Source: Cololabis saira
Lineage: Eukaryota; Chordata; Actinopteri; Beloniformes; Belonidae
DNA length: 64,000 nucleotides
NCBI RefSeq assembly: GCF_033807715.1
Contig: NC_084591.1
Coordinates: 30,344,590 to 30,408,589, forward strand
Reading direction: 5' to 3'
The position numbers were made by a program, and so were the translations under genes. Of the stretch, positions 14,695 to 26,190 are shown piece by piece. The notes beneath the pieces are model-generated. The model searched no databases. It saw only the letters and a list, made by a program, of their open reading frames with translations, and was not told where the DNA came from. How positions within the stretch are numbered: position 1 is the stretch's first letter; the number at the start of each line of letters is the position of its first letter.

Positions 14695-14794
14695 AAGGCT
14701 GATTTACCAAGCCTACGGCGTAGGGTACGCAGCGACGCGCACCGTACGCTGTAGGCTACGCTGTCGATTTAATGCGGAACCATAATTCAGGCTT
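14695..14794. repeat. Palindromic MITE (CGTAGG family), copy 1
   Basis: The copy begins AAGGCTGATTTA and ends GCGGAACCATAATTCAGGCTT. The middle is GCCTACGGCGTAGGGTACGC followed by AGCGACGCGC and the near-inverse CGTACGCTGTAGGC. Related copies lie at 21615-21757, 33636-33724 and 35516-35575. It is unusually CpG-rich compared with the flanking DNA. It encodes no protein. Confidence 0.8.
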
Positions 14795-15136
14795 TATTTC
14801 TCATCAGCACCGACAAACAAAATCAAAAAAAAAAAAGCGTCGCCGCTTGAAGCTTCTTTCACTCTCTTTTTTTTTTACTTGATATGGAACACAAGCCACA
14901 GACCCAGCAGCACATACAGTATATCATCTCCTCCAGGTTCTACATCTTTAGTGTTGTTGTCTTCTCTGTTTAGATCACACAATCAAATACGTCACAGCAG
15001 CTTCACTCCAACCTTCTACCTCTCACCTGGGTGTCGAAAAACAAACAAGGACAAAGCCGGTGGAGGCGGTACGAGGCGTGACGAGGCGTGCCGAGTCGGG
15101 GCGCGCTGAGTAGGTACCAGTGGAAAAGGGCCATAA

Positions 15137-15426
15137 TGATGGCAAGAGCCATTTTCTTCACCTGTGTCACAGATGGTCATAGAACTCTACCTTCTTCCTG
15201 CTGGCTTTAAATTAAAAGTTGTTGAATGAGGCAACCACCGTTCAATCATTAGACTGTTTTTTGTTGTTTTTTTTTTAAATAAATTAAAAAAATAAAATTT
15301 AAAAATAAAAAGAGTTTGAATCACAGTCATATATTTAATTTTCACTTCTTGTTGTTACATTCTTTTGGATTGGAATTAAAATAACGTAGCGCCGTGAGAT
15401 CCACAAATAGAGAATAATAACAATGA
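15137..15426. other. Low-complexity A/T-rich spacer
   Basis: Holds T-rich and A-rich runs near 15255-15315. No gene is seen. Confidence 0.5.
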
Positions 15427-15428
15427 AT

Positions 15429-16621
15429 TAAAGCTGCAAGCAGCGATGAACGGGCCTTCGCACTCACGGCCACCGCCCCCCATAAGCATATCAGAAATGA
15501 CACCACCCACGACTTCCTATGTCAAACCATTCAAAAGCAGAAAAAAGGGACAACCAATCAGAAGAAGGGGCGGGGCTAATTCAGGCCAATGAAGGTCAAG
15601 GACTCCATACAGAATCTGATGACACCACCCAAGACTCTCTATGTCAAACCATTCAAAAGTTATAGCAGAGAAAAGTATTCTAGGGGGCGCTGTTGAGCCG
15701 TTAGGCCACGCCCATTAATGCAAAACATGAAATATCAAATTTTTCGCCAGGCCTGGCTTGCATGCAAAATTTGGTGACTTTTGAATTTTTCAAATACTTT
15801 TTCAAATATGGACCAATCAGATGAAGGGGGGGCACGCTTTTTGGCGTCTAGCGTCGCCACAGTAACACTTTTGAAAGAGAAAAGTAATGCGCGTAGTCGC
15901 AAGATGAAGACGCACATTTTGATGTATAACACACGTGGGTGCACGTTACGGTTCGGGCCGTATTAATTGCCGAAAGAATGGGATAAATTGCGCCAAAATT
16001 ACACAATTAATTCAAAATGGCCGACTTCCTGTACCGTTTCGGCCATGGTGCCAAGAGACTTTTCTTTAAAGCAGCACAACGTAACTTTCAGCTTTTGTTG
16101 AGTTTGGCGGCTCCTTTGGACAAAAGCGGTAGTGCTTTACCAGTAGTGTGGAAGGGTTCCTACCATGCACCTCCAAGTTACATAGTGCCAGTGAAGGCGA
16201 TACAGACCCCTCAGACCATGACAGAGGTGTCATTAAACCTGTTGTAAGTTGATGTACCATCACAATGACTCTGGAAATATTATATTAAGGTGGAAAAGTT
16301 ACGTAGTGTCGCTTTAAGTTGCGACATGATACAGGTGTGTAGCGATTTTCGTGCATGTACGTCAAACCGCATTGTGGGGCTTGAGGCACAAAGTTTTCTA
16401 GGGGGCGCTGTTGAGCCATTAGGCCACGCCCATTAATGCAAACCATTAAATATCAAATTTTTCGCCAGGCCTGGCTTGCGTGCAAAATTTGGTGACTTTT
16501 GGGGCACGTTTAGGGGGGCAAAAAGGCCCTCCTTTCGTCAGAAGAATAAAAATAAAGAAAAAGAAAAAAAAAATTCCTACAGATACAATAGGGCCTTCAC
16601 ACTGTAAGTGCTCGGGCCCTA
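15429..16621 (-). mobile_element. TAGGGCCC-type repeat, copy B
   Basis: Reverse-oriented relative of copy A. It starts TAAAGCTGCAAGCAGCGATG and ends GTGCTCGGGCCCTA, with AT on both sides. Landmarks CGCCAGGCCTGGC, CACGCCCATTAATGCA and CAGGCCAATGAAGGTCAAG are present. Only about two of the 128-bp units remain (15500-15660). A 244-bp TTAA MITE interrupts it at 16070-16313. It encodes no protein. Confidence 0.88.
16070..16313. mobile_element. TTAA-flanked MITE, 244 bp, short form
   Basis: TTAA flanks both ends (16066-16069 and 16314-16317). The termini are inverted: AGCAGCACAACGTAACTTT at the left and AAAGTTACGTAGTGTCGCT at the right (slightly diverged). The corresponding place in copy A reads CGCAACTTAAAGAAAAG, which is the intact target, so the insertion is certain. 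Its first 74 bp and last 170 bp match the two ends of the 1499-bp element at 30649-32147. TTAA targets occur in piggyBac and Kolobok elements; which one applies is undecided. Confidence 0.92.
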
Positions 16622-16623
16622 AT

Positions 16624-19614
16624 TAAAAAGTACAAAATACAAAATATCTTCAGATTCAGTTTGTGTATTTCGTGCCGTTCACAGAAATCATCACACATGC
16701 ATTATGCAAGTCACTGCCAAGTTCTCCTTGGCTGATACAAATATTTTTTTCGTGTACTTTTCTTGGCGCTCGCCTTTTTTTTCAAGTAAAAATACTTATT
16801 TCTCGAATTCTAAGAAATATGTTTTACATATTTTGCCATCTTCCTTATGGTATCAACACTCCATAGACCATATCTGCATAACTTTGACTTGTATGTCCGC
16901 AACCTTGAATTAGTTAATGCAGAGCTGATTGAATTAATTCATAAACTGGTGCTGTGGAACCAACAGTTCGAGTTTAGTTGACTCAGGGCTGCTCTCAGCC
17001 TTTCTTTAAACCTCTTTTCTGGCATACCCCCTAACTTACACTGGGCAACAGGCAGGGGGACACCTTGGACAGGTCGCCAGGTCATTATAGTCCTTTGTTT
17101 TTCCCTTAATAGTTTTTGATTTAATATGGTTTTATCTCCCAAGTGATCGTCTTTCACGGAATGATAAAAATAAGTCAGAGGTGGATCTTGCCTATTGAGA
17201 AATCTAAAAACATAAAGCCGGAGAAAGCTTTAATTTACTATCACGTTAATTTTATAAAACAAGCTCCAACACCTGATCCGCCCATCTGTTGGGCAAGATG
17301 AAAGGACAATGCTGACTTAATTTGCATGAACGCCTTGATGAGTCAGCAACCCAGATGAAAACAGCTGTATGAGATTTGTTTTCAGTTTAATAATCTGTCC
17401 CTTTTTTACTACATCCAGGACTGTGTATTATCTGCATTGATTGATTTTAGTGCTTTGAATTTGTTTGTCCTTCCATCAGCCCTGCTGAATTAAACAAAGA
17501 AATTACTTCATGCTTAATTGCTGAGATAATTCATTCTATCCACTGTGTGCTATACTTGATTCAATGGGAGGAATCACTTCAAAGACCCAATGGCACTGAA
17601 CTTTGTGAGCACGCTCCCTCCCCGTGATATAAAATCCATAATTTCCTCTCATCATTAGATGATTCACTATGGTACTGTATGTCCAGGCAAAGACAATAAC
17701 ATAAAACCCACATTATGTAAACTGGGGGTTAAATATTGTCAACAATATAAATACACGTTTGAGCAATAGCGCTGAAATAGAAAAATTCACCATTTGACCA
17801 CTATAGGTATTTTTGCATATGCGCACAACCTTATTTTGCACTTTGTTGGGGGATGAAAAGTTCCCTTCCGTTCTGTGTGGCTTCATGATTGACACACTTT
17901 GTTGCTTCTGTCCTTATTGTCAACACCTCTGTTTTGTTACCCCTTGACCATGAGTGCCTGTTTTCTCTCCTCTGTGTTTATCTCACTTCATGAGTCTTTA
18001 CGTGTCTGGACTATCCTGCAGTGGCATCAATTTTGATTAAAATAAAGTACACTTTGTTGCTCTTGCTTCCTCCTGTTCTTGTGAATTTGGGTCTTCCACA
18101 ACTCCTGATTTATAACAGTCTAGTTTGGGATTTCTGTGAAAGACAATCATGTTAAAGCCTAATAACCATTGTCACCTTAAAATATTATTCTAGTTACTGA
18201 GAATCAAGCAGATGCGGATCCTGCGTTTTCAAATGAGCAGAATAATCTAAGCCAGGACCGTAAGAAATACCTGCCAATCGAAGCACATCAGCAGTACCTG
18301 TTTCGAGCTTATTATCGTTCCCCTTTCATATTCAAATTTTGCATGCTTCTCATTTCTTATCAATGATTTAGAATGACCTGATTCCCTTATTTTGCACCTT
18401 CATTTTGGGTGAGACATAATGCTCAAGTGGGAAGGCGTATAAGAGTGAATTATGTATGCCAAGTGTGGTGGAGTGAGTTACTCAAGGAGATGGAGTCTAA
18501 GCCAGTCAAGTGCTTCCAACTGAATATATTTTCTTCTTTATAAATTAGAAAAATAATGCTGTTTTCTCAAGGTTCACATATCTTTCTCAGTTCTTCTTTC
18601 TTCTTTTTCTTTCCCGTTTTCACTGCCTTTTTTTCCTCTGACAGATGCTAAAAAGTGCCAAACCATTTCTCTCTAAGCTTGAACTTAAGTGTGCAGATGG
18701 AATATTGAGTTTAGCTTTTATTTCCAGTTTGACTTTTTGTTCAATGAGATTTTAAGAAGGTGACTTTTATCCCCCAAGGGAAAGAAAAAGACACATGATG
18801 CTCTTATACACTCGCAGAGTGGTTGACTTAGGAAAAAAAGGAGGGGGAGATAAAATGGAAGGCAATTGCATAGGGACCCATTTGCGCAGTTACTGCTATC
18901 TTTGTATTTGACTCTGCTTACTGGGACGAAAGCAGGCAACGGGTATAATGAAATACAAAGATGTATTATAGGATCTAAGTAATGGACCCATGCACTCAGA
19001 TACAATATTTCAAAGCTTATTCTCTGTGCTTAATTTCCTCCTCAGTGGATGAAATGACCCTCAGTATTAACCTTCAACAGGAGAAGAAAGATGCTTTTCT
19101 TAAACACTAGAATTAGAGAATAATCTTTGCAAAAGTGCACAGTCAGAAAGGACAAAGTTTTGTGCTGAACTCTGCAGGGCTACTCCACCTGAATGTAACA
19201 GGGGAGCCATTGTGAAGTTCTGTAGATCAAGGTAAGCAAGTCCAATACTAAATTCCCTCTATTGGCAGAGCTGATCAAAACACCCATATTCAGCATATTT
19301 GACAGAAACACTGCACCGTTTGTAATAAGTCTAGTGAGGGCACCTTCCCAAGAGGTTGCCTGTGAATGTACCCTCAGGGTCAGAGAGATGGGACATAGGG
19401 ATGCTTTTAAAATTGCGATTAGCTCCTCGGGTCAAAAAGAGGTTGATCGCTTGTACGCCTTCAGGTTCAACTCAATATTCCTCTCCCAAGAGTGTCCTGT
19501 TCTCCTTTATTTACCCTTTTCACTGTCCACAAAAGTACAATCACTGACAGAAAGCTCCCCAAGTGACTGAGGAAAAGGAAAACAAGAAAAGGATGCATCA
19601 ATGATAATAACATA
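16624..19614. other. Unassigned non-coding stretch
   Basis: No exon or RNA gene recognised. A short piece near 17050-17090 (GGACACCTTGGACAGGTCGC) resembles the body of the tRNA-SINE at 47803-48167. The stretch 17280-17560 is free of obvious repeats and rich in ATTA/TAAT-type words, as seen in some conserved non-coding elements, but conservation cannot be judged from one sequence. Confidence 0.5.
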
Positions 19615-19622
19615 ATCAAAAC

Positions 19623-20067
19623 TAGGGATGTCCCTATCCAATCACGTAATCGGAAATCGGGCCAATCCCCTTGTTTCAGACTTGATCAAAATCGGACGTT
19701 TCATCCTGATCAGGGATCAGATATATATTTTATTCTCATTATTTTGATCAGCACATCAAACAGACTATAGAACAAATGCTAAACAACTGGTACCTTATAT
19801 AAACAAGCTACAGGTCAACGTAATTTTACAGTAATTTAATAGTTGAACTTGAACTTGATTGTTCAAGCTACCTCAAAGAGAACTGCTCTTTTTAAGTGCT
19901 AAATGATAAAATAAGGTGAATAAAATAAAAAATAGGGGACGTCCTGGATCTGTTTATCCATTTTTTTAATGTGTTACAAAGGTATCAGATCGGGACTCTG
20001 TATCGGCAGATACTGAAAATCAACTGACTCGGAATCGGACCAAAAAAACCTGATCGGGACATCGCTA
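19623..20067. mobile_element. hAT-type MITE, 445 bp
   Basis: The left terminus is TAGGGATGTCCC and the right is GGGACATCGCTA, its near-perfect inverse. The target ATCAAAAC is duplicated exactly on both sides (19615-19622 and 20068-20075), 8 bp as for hAT. Subterminal motifs such as AATCGGAAATCGGGCCAATC and GACTCGGAATCGGACC recur in both orientations, possibly transposase-binding repeats. No coding capacity is seen. Confidence 0.92.
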
Positions 20068-20075
20068 ATCAAAAC

Positions 20076-21249
20076 CATCAAAATTACACATGGGAGATAA
20101 CTAAGGTAGGGGTGAACTGCCTGTTTATTCTGGTTATGTGTTTAATGTGTTTTATGTGTTAGTCGGGGGAGTTAGGGTGAGTTCACTGTAATTGATTTGC
20201 CATTTTGTTTTGGGACAGGTAAGACAGCACTGAGTTTAAAGGGACATTTTGGGACATTTTGCTTGTTAATTTGGCGTTAGTTCATCCCGTGGTTTATTTT
20301 GCCTCTCTCTCATTTGATTGTCACCCTGTTTATAATGTAACACTAATAATGTAAATAAATCATTTCACTTAACTTGGCTTGTGAATTGACTTTTCTCTGA
20401 TTTTGGGAATTGGTAGAGGTGGTTTCATTTATGTGTGTCCCATCACTGCTATACTAGCTATGGAAGTCAGTCCTACACAAAGCATGGTGCATAAATCAGC
20501 AGGGGGGACAGTACCACAAAATGGCAGGCTGGCTGTCAGTTGTTTGGTGGTACTCTGAGCACTGCTAACCATGGATCTATTATATTACTGGATAGAATAC
20601 CGAAGATGGCCGCCCATTCATTTCAATGTAAGTTGCTCACCTAGCGCATAAGCCGAAATGAGTTCCTGACTTCCGGGTTTACTTCCGCGTTAAGGGGCCC
20701 ATAGAGCATGCGCAGTTGAGTCACCTCCCATGATGCTCTGGGGCCTCCCATCATGCCCCGGGGCAACATCAATGGCACCGACACGGCCGTGACGTCACGC
20801 CCAGAAAGAGACTTTTCTTTGACTTTTCTGGCCGTTATAAAACATTTTTGACGAATATAAAGTCCATGACTTAAAAATATAGAATACAAAGATTAGTAAT
20901 TGACGGTGATTACAGCTGGAGGTGTCCTGTGAACAGTTTTAGAGGCTTCTCGTTTACTATTGCGGTCTATGGGAAAACAGCTTTCTGGGCCCCATGGGAT
21001 TTTTTGTTGCAGTACCGCGGCTGGACACTGGGAAAAATCGGTGTGCCTGCTGAGTGCGAGACTGGGGGGCTGCTGCTAACACTTGTTCTGTGACTGGTGA
21101 GACTTATTTATACTTCCTGGATCGTACCAAGTGTGGGAAGCAAGAGAGGGGTGTTTGGCTCTATAATTGTCAGCAATTTGTGTTGATGGAGCCACACAGA
21201 GATTGGATGTGGGCCAATATATATTATAATTATAGTAAGGGGGATGATG
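20076..21249. other. Unassigned stretch with a GC-rich core
   Basis: From about 20580 to 21060 the base composition rises and CpGs and CRE-like TGACGTCA appear (CGTGACGTCACGCCC near 20790). It contains GATGGCCGCCCATTCATTTC and TTCCGGGTTTACTTCC blocks. These have the feel of a dispersed fish repeat or an old CpG-rich promoter, but I find neither terminal repeats nor an exon, so it is left unnamed. Confidence 0.4.
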
Positions 21250-21614
21250 TAATATATTATGTAAATACTCTTGGCCAAGTAATGGGTGTTATGTGTGTGT
21301 GTGTGTGTGTGTGTGTAAACTGGATCCCTACGCTGGTATGTGGTCTTGTCCAATCCATGTGGGGAGGGTATATACAGAGCCGCCGCAAGGGGTGTGCGAA
21401 CCGTGCGACCGCACGGGGCCTCGCGCTGTGGGCCGTTTTTTTTTCTTTTTTTTTTTTCTTTTTTTCCCCTTATAAATATCAACAGTCACGTTCCATCGTA
21501 AATTGTAGGCTATAATAATGATAAAATGTGCATTGTGCGGCCAGTGCAGGCTGATTCTTACTTTACAACTGTCCTGAACGCATCGGAGCTGTAAACCAAC
21601 GCTGATTGTCTGTA

Positions 21615-21757
21615 AAGCCTGAAGTATGGTTCTGCGTTAAATCGACGCAGAGCATACGCCGTAGGGTACGCAGCGACGCGCACCGTACGTGCGCATCGCC
21701 GCTTACACTACGCCGTAGGCGCTGCGTTGGTGTAACGCGGAACCATAATTCAGCCTT
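21615..21757. repeat. Palindromic MITE (CGTAGG family), copy 2
   Basis: The best-preserved copy. It starts AAGCCTGAAGTATGGTTCTG and ends CGCGGAACCATAATTCAGCCTT, giving inverted ends around a core with CATACGCCGTAGGGTACGCA and, inverted, CACTACGCCGTAGGCGC. It is 143 bp, CpG-dense and without coding capacity. It is nested in the hAT element, so it was either inserted there or carried along by it. Confidence 0.85.
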
Positions 21758-22203
21758 AACAGTTGCAGCAATTTGCCGACTCGGCAAATTTGCGGCCATG
21801 AAGGAGATGAGCGCTAAACTTTGAAAGAGGACTAAGCATGTACAGTTTTGAATGTTACCCCGTTTTCCACGTTACCTGGATTATTTTGGGTTATGGAAGA
21901 GTCAACTATGGTGAGTCAGTGTAACCTTCTTAAATAATTTCTTTATCAGAATGTTGTGGTAGCTTTGACCACCTGCCTATTTTAATGTGCTTGTGTTGTT
22001 TTCAACTAGACCGCCGAGTTTATTCTCTATTATAGAGCTCAGAAATGATGTTAACAGACTGCTGTATCTATATCTATCTAAATAGATTGTGTAATTTTAG
22101 ACCAGTCATGTTTTTTTTTGTATTTAAGCTGTATCCAAGATGGAACTGAGTCAGTCCGTGACTATCTGAGTTTTCAGCGCCATGTGATTGACAGCTGTCA
22201 GGC

Positions 22204-22482
<279 letters not shown>

Positions 22483-22915
22483 TCTTCTGAACAGCATAGG
22501 CCCATAGGCTTGCTTGGCTCAATAAAAGGGAGAATAAATGTTGTTTGATGGGTGGGATGAGGTGTTGTTGAACATTAAAATGACTATCATAAGGGCCCAT
22601 CGAGAATACTCCGCCCCGTCTGTACTGAGACCCACGCTCCGCTACTGCAGGGGAAGGTATCCAGTATTTTGCTAATTGGAGAGTTAAAATTGCGCATATA
22701 GACACCCAATATGACCGAAAAACTCCAATATTTCGAGGGCCCCCCCCCGGCCATTTCGCACAGGGCCTCGCAAATCTCCCAGACGGCTCTGGGTATATAA
22801 GAGCTCAACCGGGCTGGTGAAGGGTTGTCAGTGGTCTGTCTTACTGTGTATAATAAATACCCATACAAGGGCTAACTTGATTTCTGCCTCAGCCTCCTCA
22901 CGTCCCCTTATTTAA

Positions 22916-24549
22916 GGCCGCCATTCACAGCATGTACTTATTGATGTGATCGACGTGGTTGTAAGTGCATATCCCAAGGTGGATCTTCTTTAGCTTCAAC
23001 CTTTCAGCTTGAGCCCAAGACACATCAAGATAGTAACATTACTGTTTTGTGTTCTATTTCTTTGCAGTGTTTCAACTTTAAACCAGTTTTCTGTGAATGT
23101 CAGCCTTTTTCTGATTTGGATTTGAATCAATTTCAATAAAATTGTTGCAACCCATTAAGATGTAAACAAGTCCAATGCTGAAAAACTGAAAGTATGTAAA
23201 GAGAACTGAAGACAGAGAAGGACAATCTCATTGATCCATCCCCCTTGTACAACATAACAGCTGTGGGCAAAGGATTGTCAGGCAACGTGTAGCATGTTCA
23301 GAGAAGTCCTTAATAGTCCTCGTCAAGATTAACTGTCTTGTTTATAGGGGCATTATGTTTTTTTTTCTTCACATATAGGATCATTTTATTTTATCCATAA
23401 ATATCATTTGTCCACAGAATTGAATGAGGGAGTGTGGGGGATGGGGGCTCAAGTCAAGCTAACAAATGACAAAACAGGCGGAGCCAATCATGGTTCAGGT
23501 CCCCTGATATGGCAGTGCACAGACACGTCCTCCAGCTACAGCCCTGTGATGCATCTCCCTGGCTGTTTTCTGTTAACTCGGCTCTTTCAAGGCTATTCAT
23601 TCTACCGCGCTGCCTGATGTCGCAGCAAAGTCTCACAAGTCAGCCACCCTCCCCCACCTACATTTACAATCTGTCTAATGTGTGCTGCAAGTACACTGCA
23701 TTTTCTCTTTTCTCTTCTTTTCTGCAAAGCAAGGAAGGAAAAACCTGTCTACTTTATACCAAAATGCCACCTTTTCCACTGTCTCTGGCAGTTTCACAAG
23801 AGACATCTCATTAAGAGAGATGAGCCAGTCCATTGTCCCTTTTTCTCGATTTTGTCTTGATGGTTGAACATAACTTAAATGTTGACAGGTCACTTTGCTT
23901 TCCACTGTGATTTCTTTTTAAGTGTTCAATCACCAACCTCCAGTAACAAAGACAACACTATGGCGAGATGGTACGTCTCTTACCTTATTTGATGGCTGTG
24001 CAGCCTCTTTATCATTGGGCTTCTTCGGTCTCTCTGACCAGAAAACTAGAAATATAGCTGAGTTACACACAGACTCACTTACTAAGAAGAAAAACGAATT
24101 CACTGAAGACCGTTGAGATAAGGTTGCTTTTTCAATTTTTATTTTTGTCAGTCATTCTGAATTATCAGGAGAAGATTTGATCTTCACACATTAACTAATA
24201 GAAAAAAAATTCAAAAAGCAAAGCCCTGCAAACATTTACATACCACTTTCTTTATGGTTACTACTTCATTTTTTATTTTGCATGTCTCACTCGGTTCACG
24301 TTCCCATAATCTCAAACACACTAAAGAGGAATAACTGGGCCTCTTGAGATGTCGGAAAGCACTTAATTTTAAATAAATTCCTCGGTTTTATTATCTTTCA
24401 TAATTTATTTATAATTTATAACTGACCATGTGGATATTCCATTTTATAGAAAGAAAAATAACTTTAAGTATTACAGCAGGTCCGGTTTGTTTGTGTCCAG
24501 TTTTCCCTTCCCTCAAATACAAAGAAAATACTTAAACAAAGTTATAGAG
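22916..24549. other. Unassigned non-coding stretch
   Basis: No motif-bearing exon or complete repeat recognised. Short frames around 23500-23900 have no conserved features. Confidence 0.5.
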
Positions 24550-25555
24550 TTAGGTCCAGAAGTATTTGGACAATAACAGAAGTTTATGATTTCTTTGTTT
24601 TTCATTTCCATATCTTTCTTCTTTTTTTACACCACCACAGTGGATTCCACTTTAACTGATCAAGATGTGATTAAAATGTAAGCATTTGAAGTATTTTCAG
24701 AGGTTTTTCAAAAATGTGGCATTCACCATTTAGGAATTACAGGTATTATAAGCAGATTTCTTAAATTTTTAGTGGCTCCAATGTATTCATACAATTGGCT
24801 GAAAAGAACTTAATTGGGCAGGTGTGGTCCATTCCCTCATCCCCTCAAGAATTGTCTTGAGGTAACAGTTAAGATGTCTGTCCTGTTCTGTCCCTTTAAC
24901 ACTTTTCTTTTTGGAGATTTGCTACTCTGCACTTTGCATACATAGACGATAGATTTCCAGTTTGTTCTATGTCGCTGCAGGCACTAGGACCTGATTGTGT
25001 AAATTTGTGTGCCTTTTACTGCATAAGGCTGATTTTGGAGGCAGTTAAGAGGTGTTTGAAAGATACTGGAGATGTGTAGAGGCCACCAGCTGGATCTTTG
25101 CCATACCAATGAAAATTGTGTGTTGATGGAAGCCCATCATGTTGCTCTGTTTGTGAAGTGGATTTTTCTTGTTTACATTTCCCTCCTCCCTCAAATAACT
25201 CCCTCCAATCATTGTCCTCTTTGTACTCTTTACACCTTCCCTCTGCTTCAATTTATGCTGCTTACGAAGAGAAACAGTTGTTGCACTTCTTATAACCTCC
25301 TCTTTACAGTGCATGTCTTCAATGATCTTCAGTGTTTTTCTGTCATTTTGTGGCCTTCTGCCAAATTCCTTCCCTCATGACCAGGCTAAAGCCTGTTTTT
25401 CCTACTGGACTTGTCCCACTGTCTCTTAGTACCTAAGGGCTGATGTAGCTTGCAAACAAGCAGCTACTGAGGGTGACTGCAGTGAAGACCTGGCAAAGCA
25501 TTTTGGGGAGGAAACTCAGAACTTGGTTATGAATGTTCATGGGTTTGTAGCCCGG
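24550..25555 (+). mobile_element. Decayed Tc1-like element (fragments)
   Basis: The left part, TTAGGTCCAGAAGTATTTGG, matches the usual terminal repeat style of a fish Tc1 subfamily (…GGTCCAnAAnTATTTGGACA). At 25470-25545 the plus strand has GCAGTGAAGACCTGGCAAAG then GAGGAAACTCAGAACTTGG and ATGTTCATGG, which corresponds to the last residues of a Tc1 transposase (AVKTWQS…). What lies between is too diverged to follow and may include other inserted DNA. An intact right terminal repeat is not found. Confidence 0.4.
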
Positions 25556-25560
25556 CGGTA

Positions 25561-26182
25561 AATTTGGGTATTAAATGCTGAGGTTACATGGTCTAATGTA
25601 ATATTTCTTAACCCACAAAATAGTCCCTCAACTCAGTAAAAGTAAACGTTAATTTATTTTGAACAAATAAATAAATGACACATGATTTTCTAATGATTAA
25701 AATACAGTATTATAATGCATGACTAAAAGTTAATAAATAAATAAATAAATAGTGATTCATTTTCATTTAGTCATTGAAATTATTAAAATCGGACGTTAAA
25801 GGTTTATATTATTTAGTTTAAAAAATATGAGAGGTTTAATGCAGTTAGCCCGTCACTCTGTTGTTACTTTTTGTTGGTCAGTTTGATATTCACCCTGTTA
25901 AGTCAATCGTGATTGGCTACGTAAGCACTGAAAAGGGGGGTACACGTGACCTTGTGGAAAAAAAATCGCTAAAGCTCAGAAAAGTGCAGCTCTCTGTGCT
26001 TTTCTTTCTCTTTCTGATGGATCCCCTTGGGGGCACGGATGTATTTTGGTGTCCTTAAACCAAAAATACATGGAGAGCCAGATGAGGAGATGGAAGCTGC
26101 AGATGGGTCAAACACAAGGGAGTTACCTACAGAGGAGAAATGCTGATTAAAAAAACAAACACAATCAAACCAGTGGCAATGG
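25561..26182. other. Unassigned AT-rich spacer
   Basis: Contains short ATAAATAA runs near 25670 and 25735-25750. No gene is seen. Confidence 0.5.
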
Positions 26183-26190
26183 TCATACAG

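Larger units (their letters stand above)
13261..15133 (+). mobile_element. PIF/Harbinger-type transposon with nested insertions
   Basis: The termini are inverted copies: TGGCCCTTTTCCACTAGTAC at the left and GTACCAGTGGAAAAGGGCCA at the right. Both flanks are TAA (13258-13260 and 15134-15136), the 3-bp TWA target duplication characteristic of PIF/Harbinger. The element is 1873 bp, but 985 bp plus an 8-bp duplication belong to an inserted hAT (13463-14447), and a palindromic MITE lies at about 14695-14794. What remains is below 800 bp and carries a trace of a Myb/SANT-like protein. No DDE transposase is seen, so this is a non-autonomous derivative. Confidence 0.9.
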
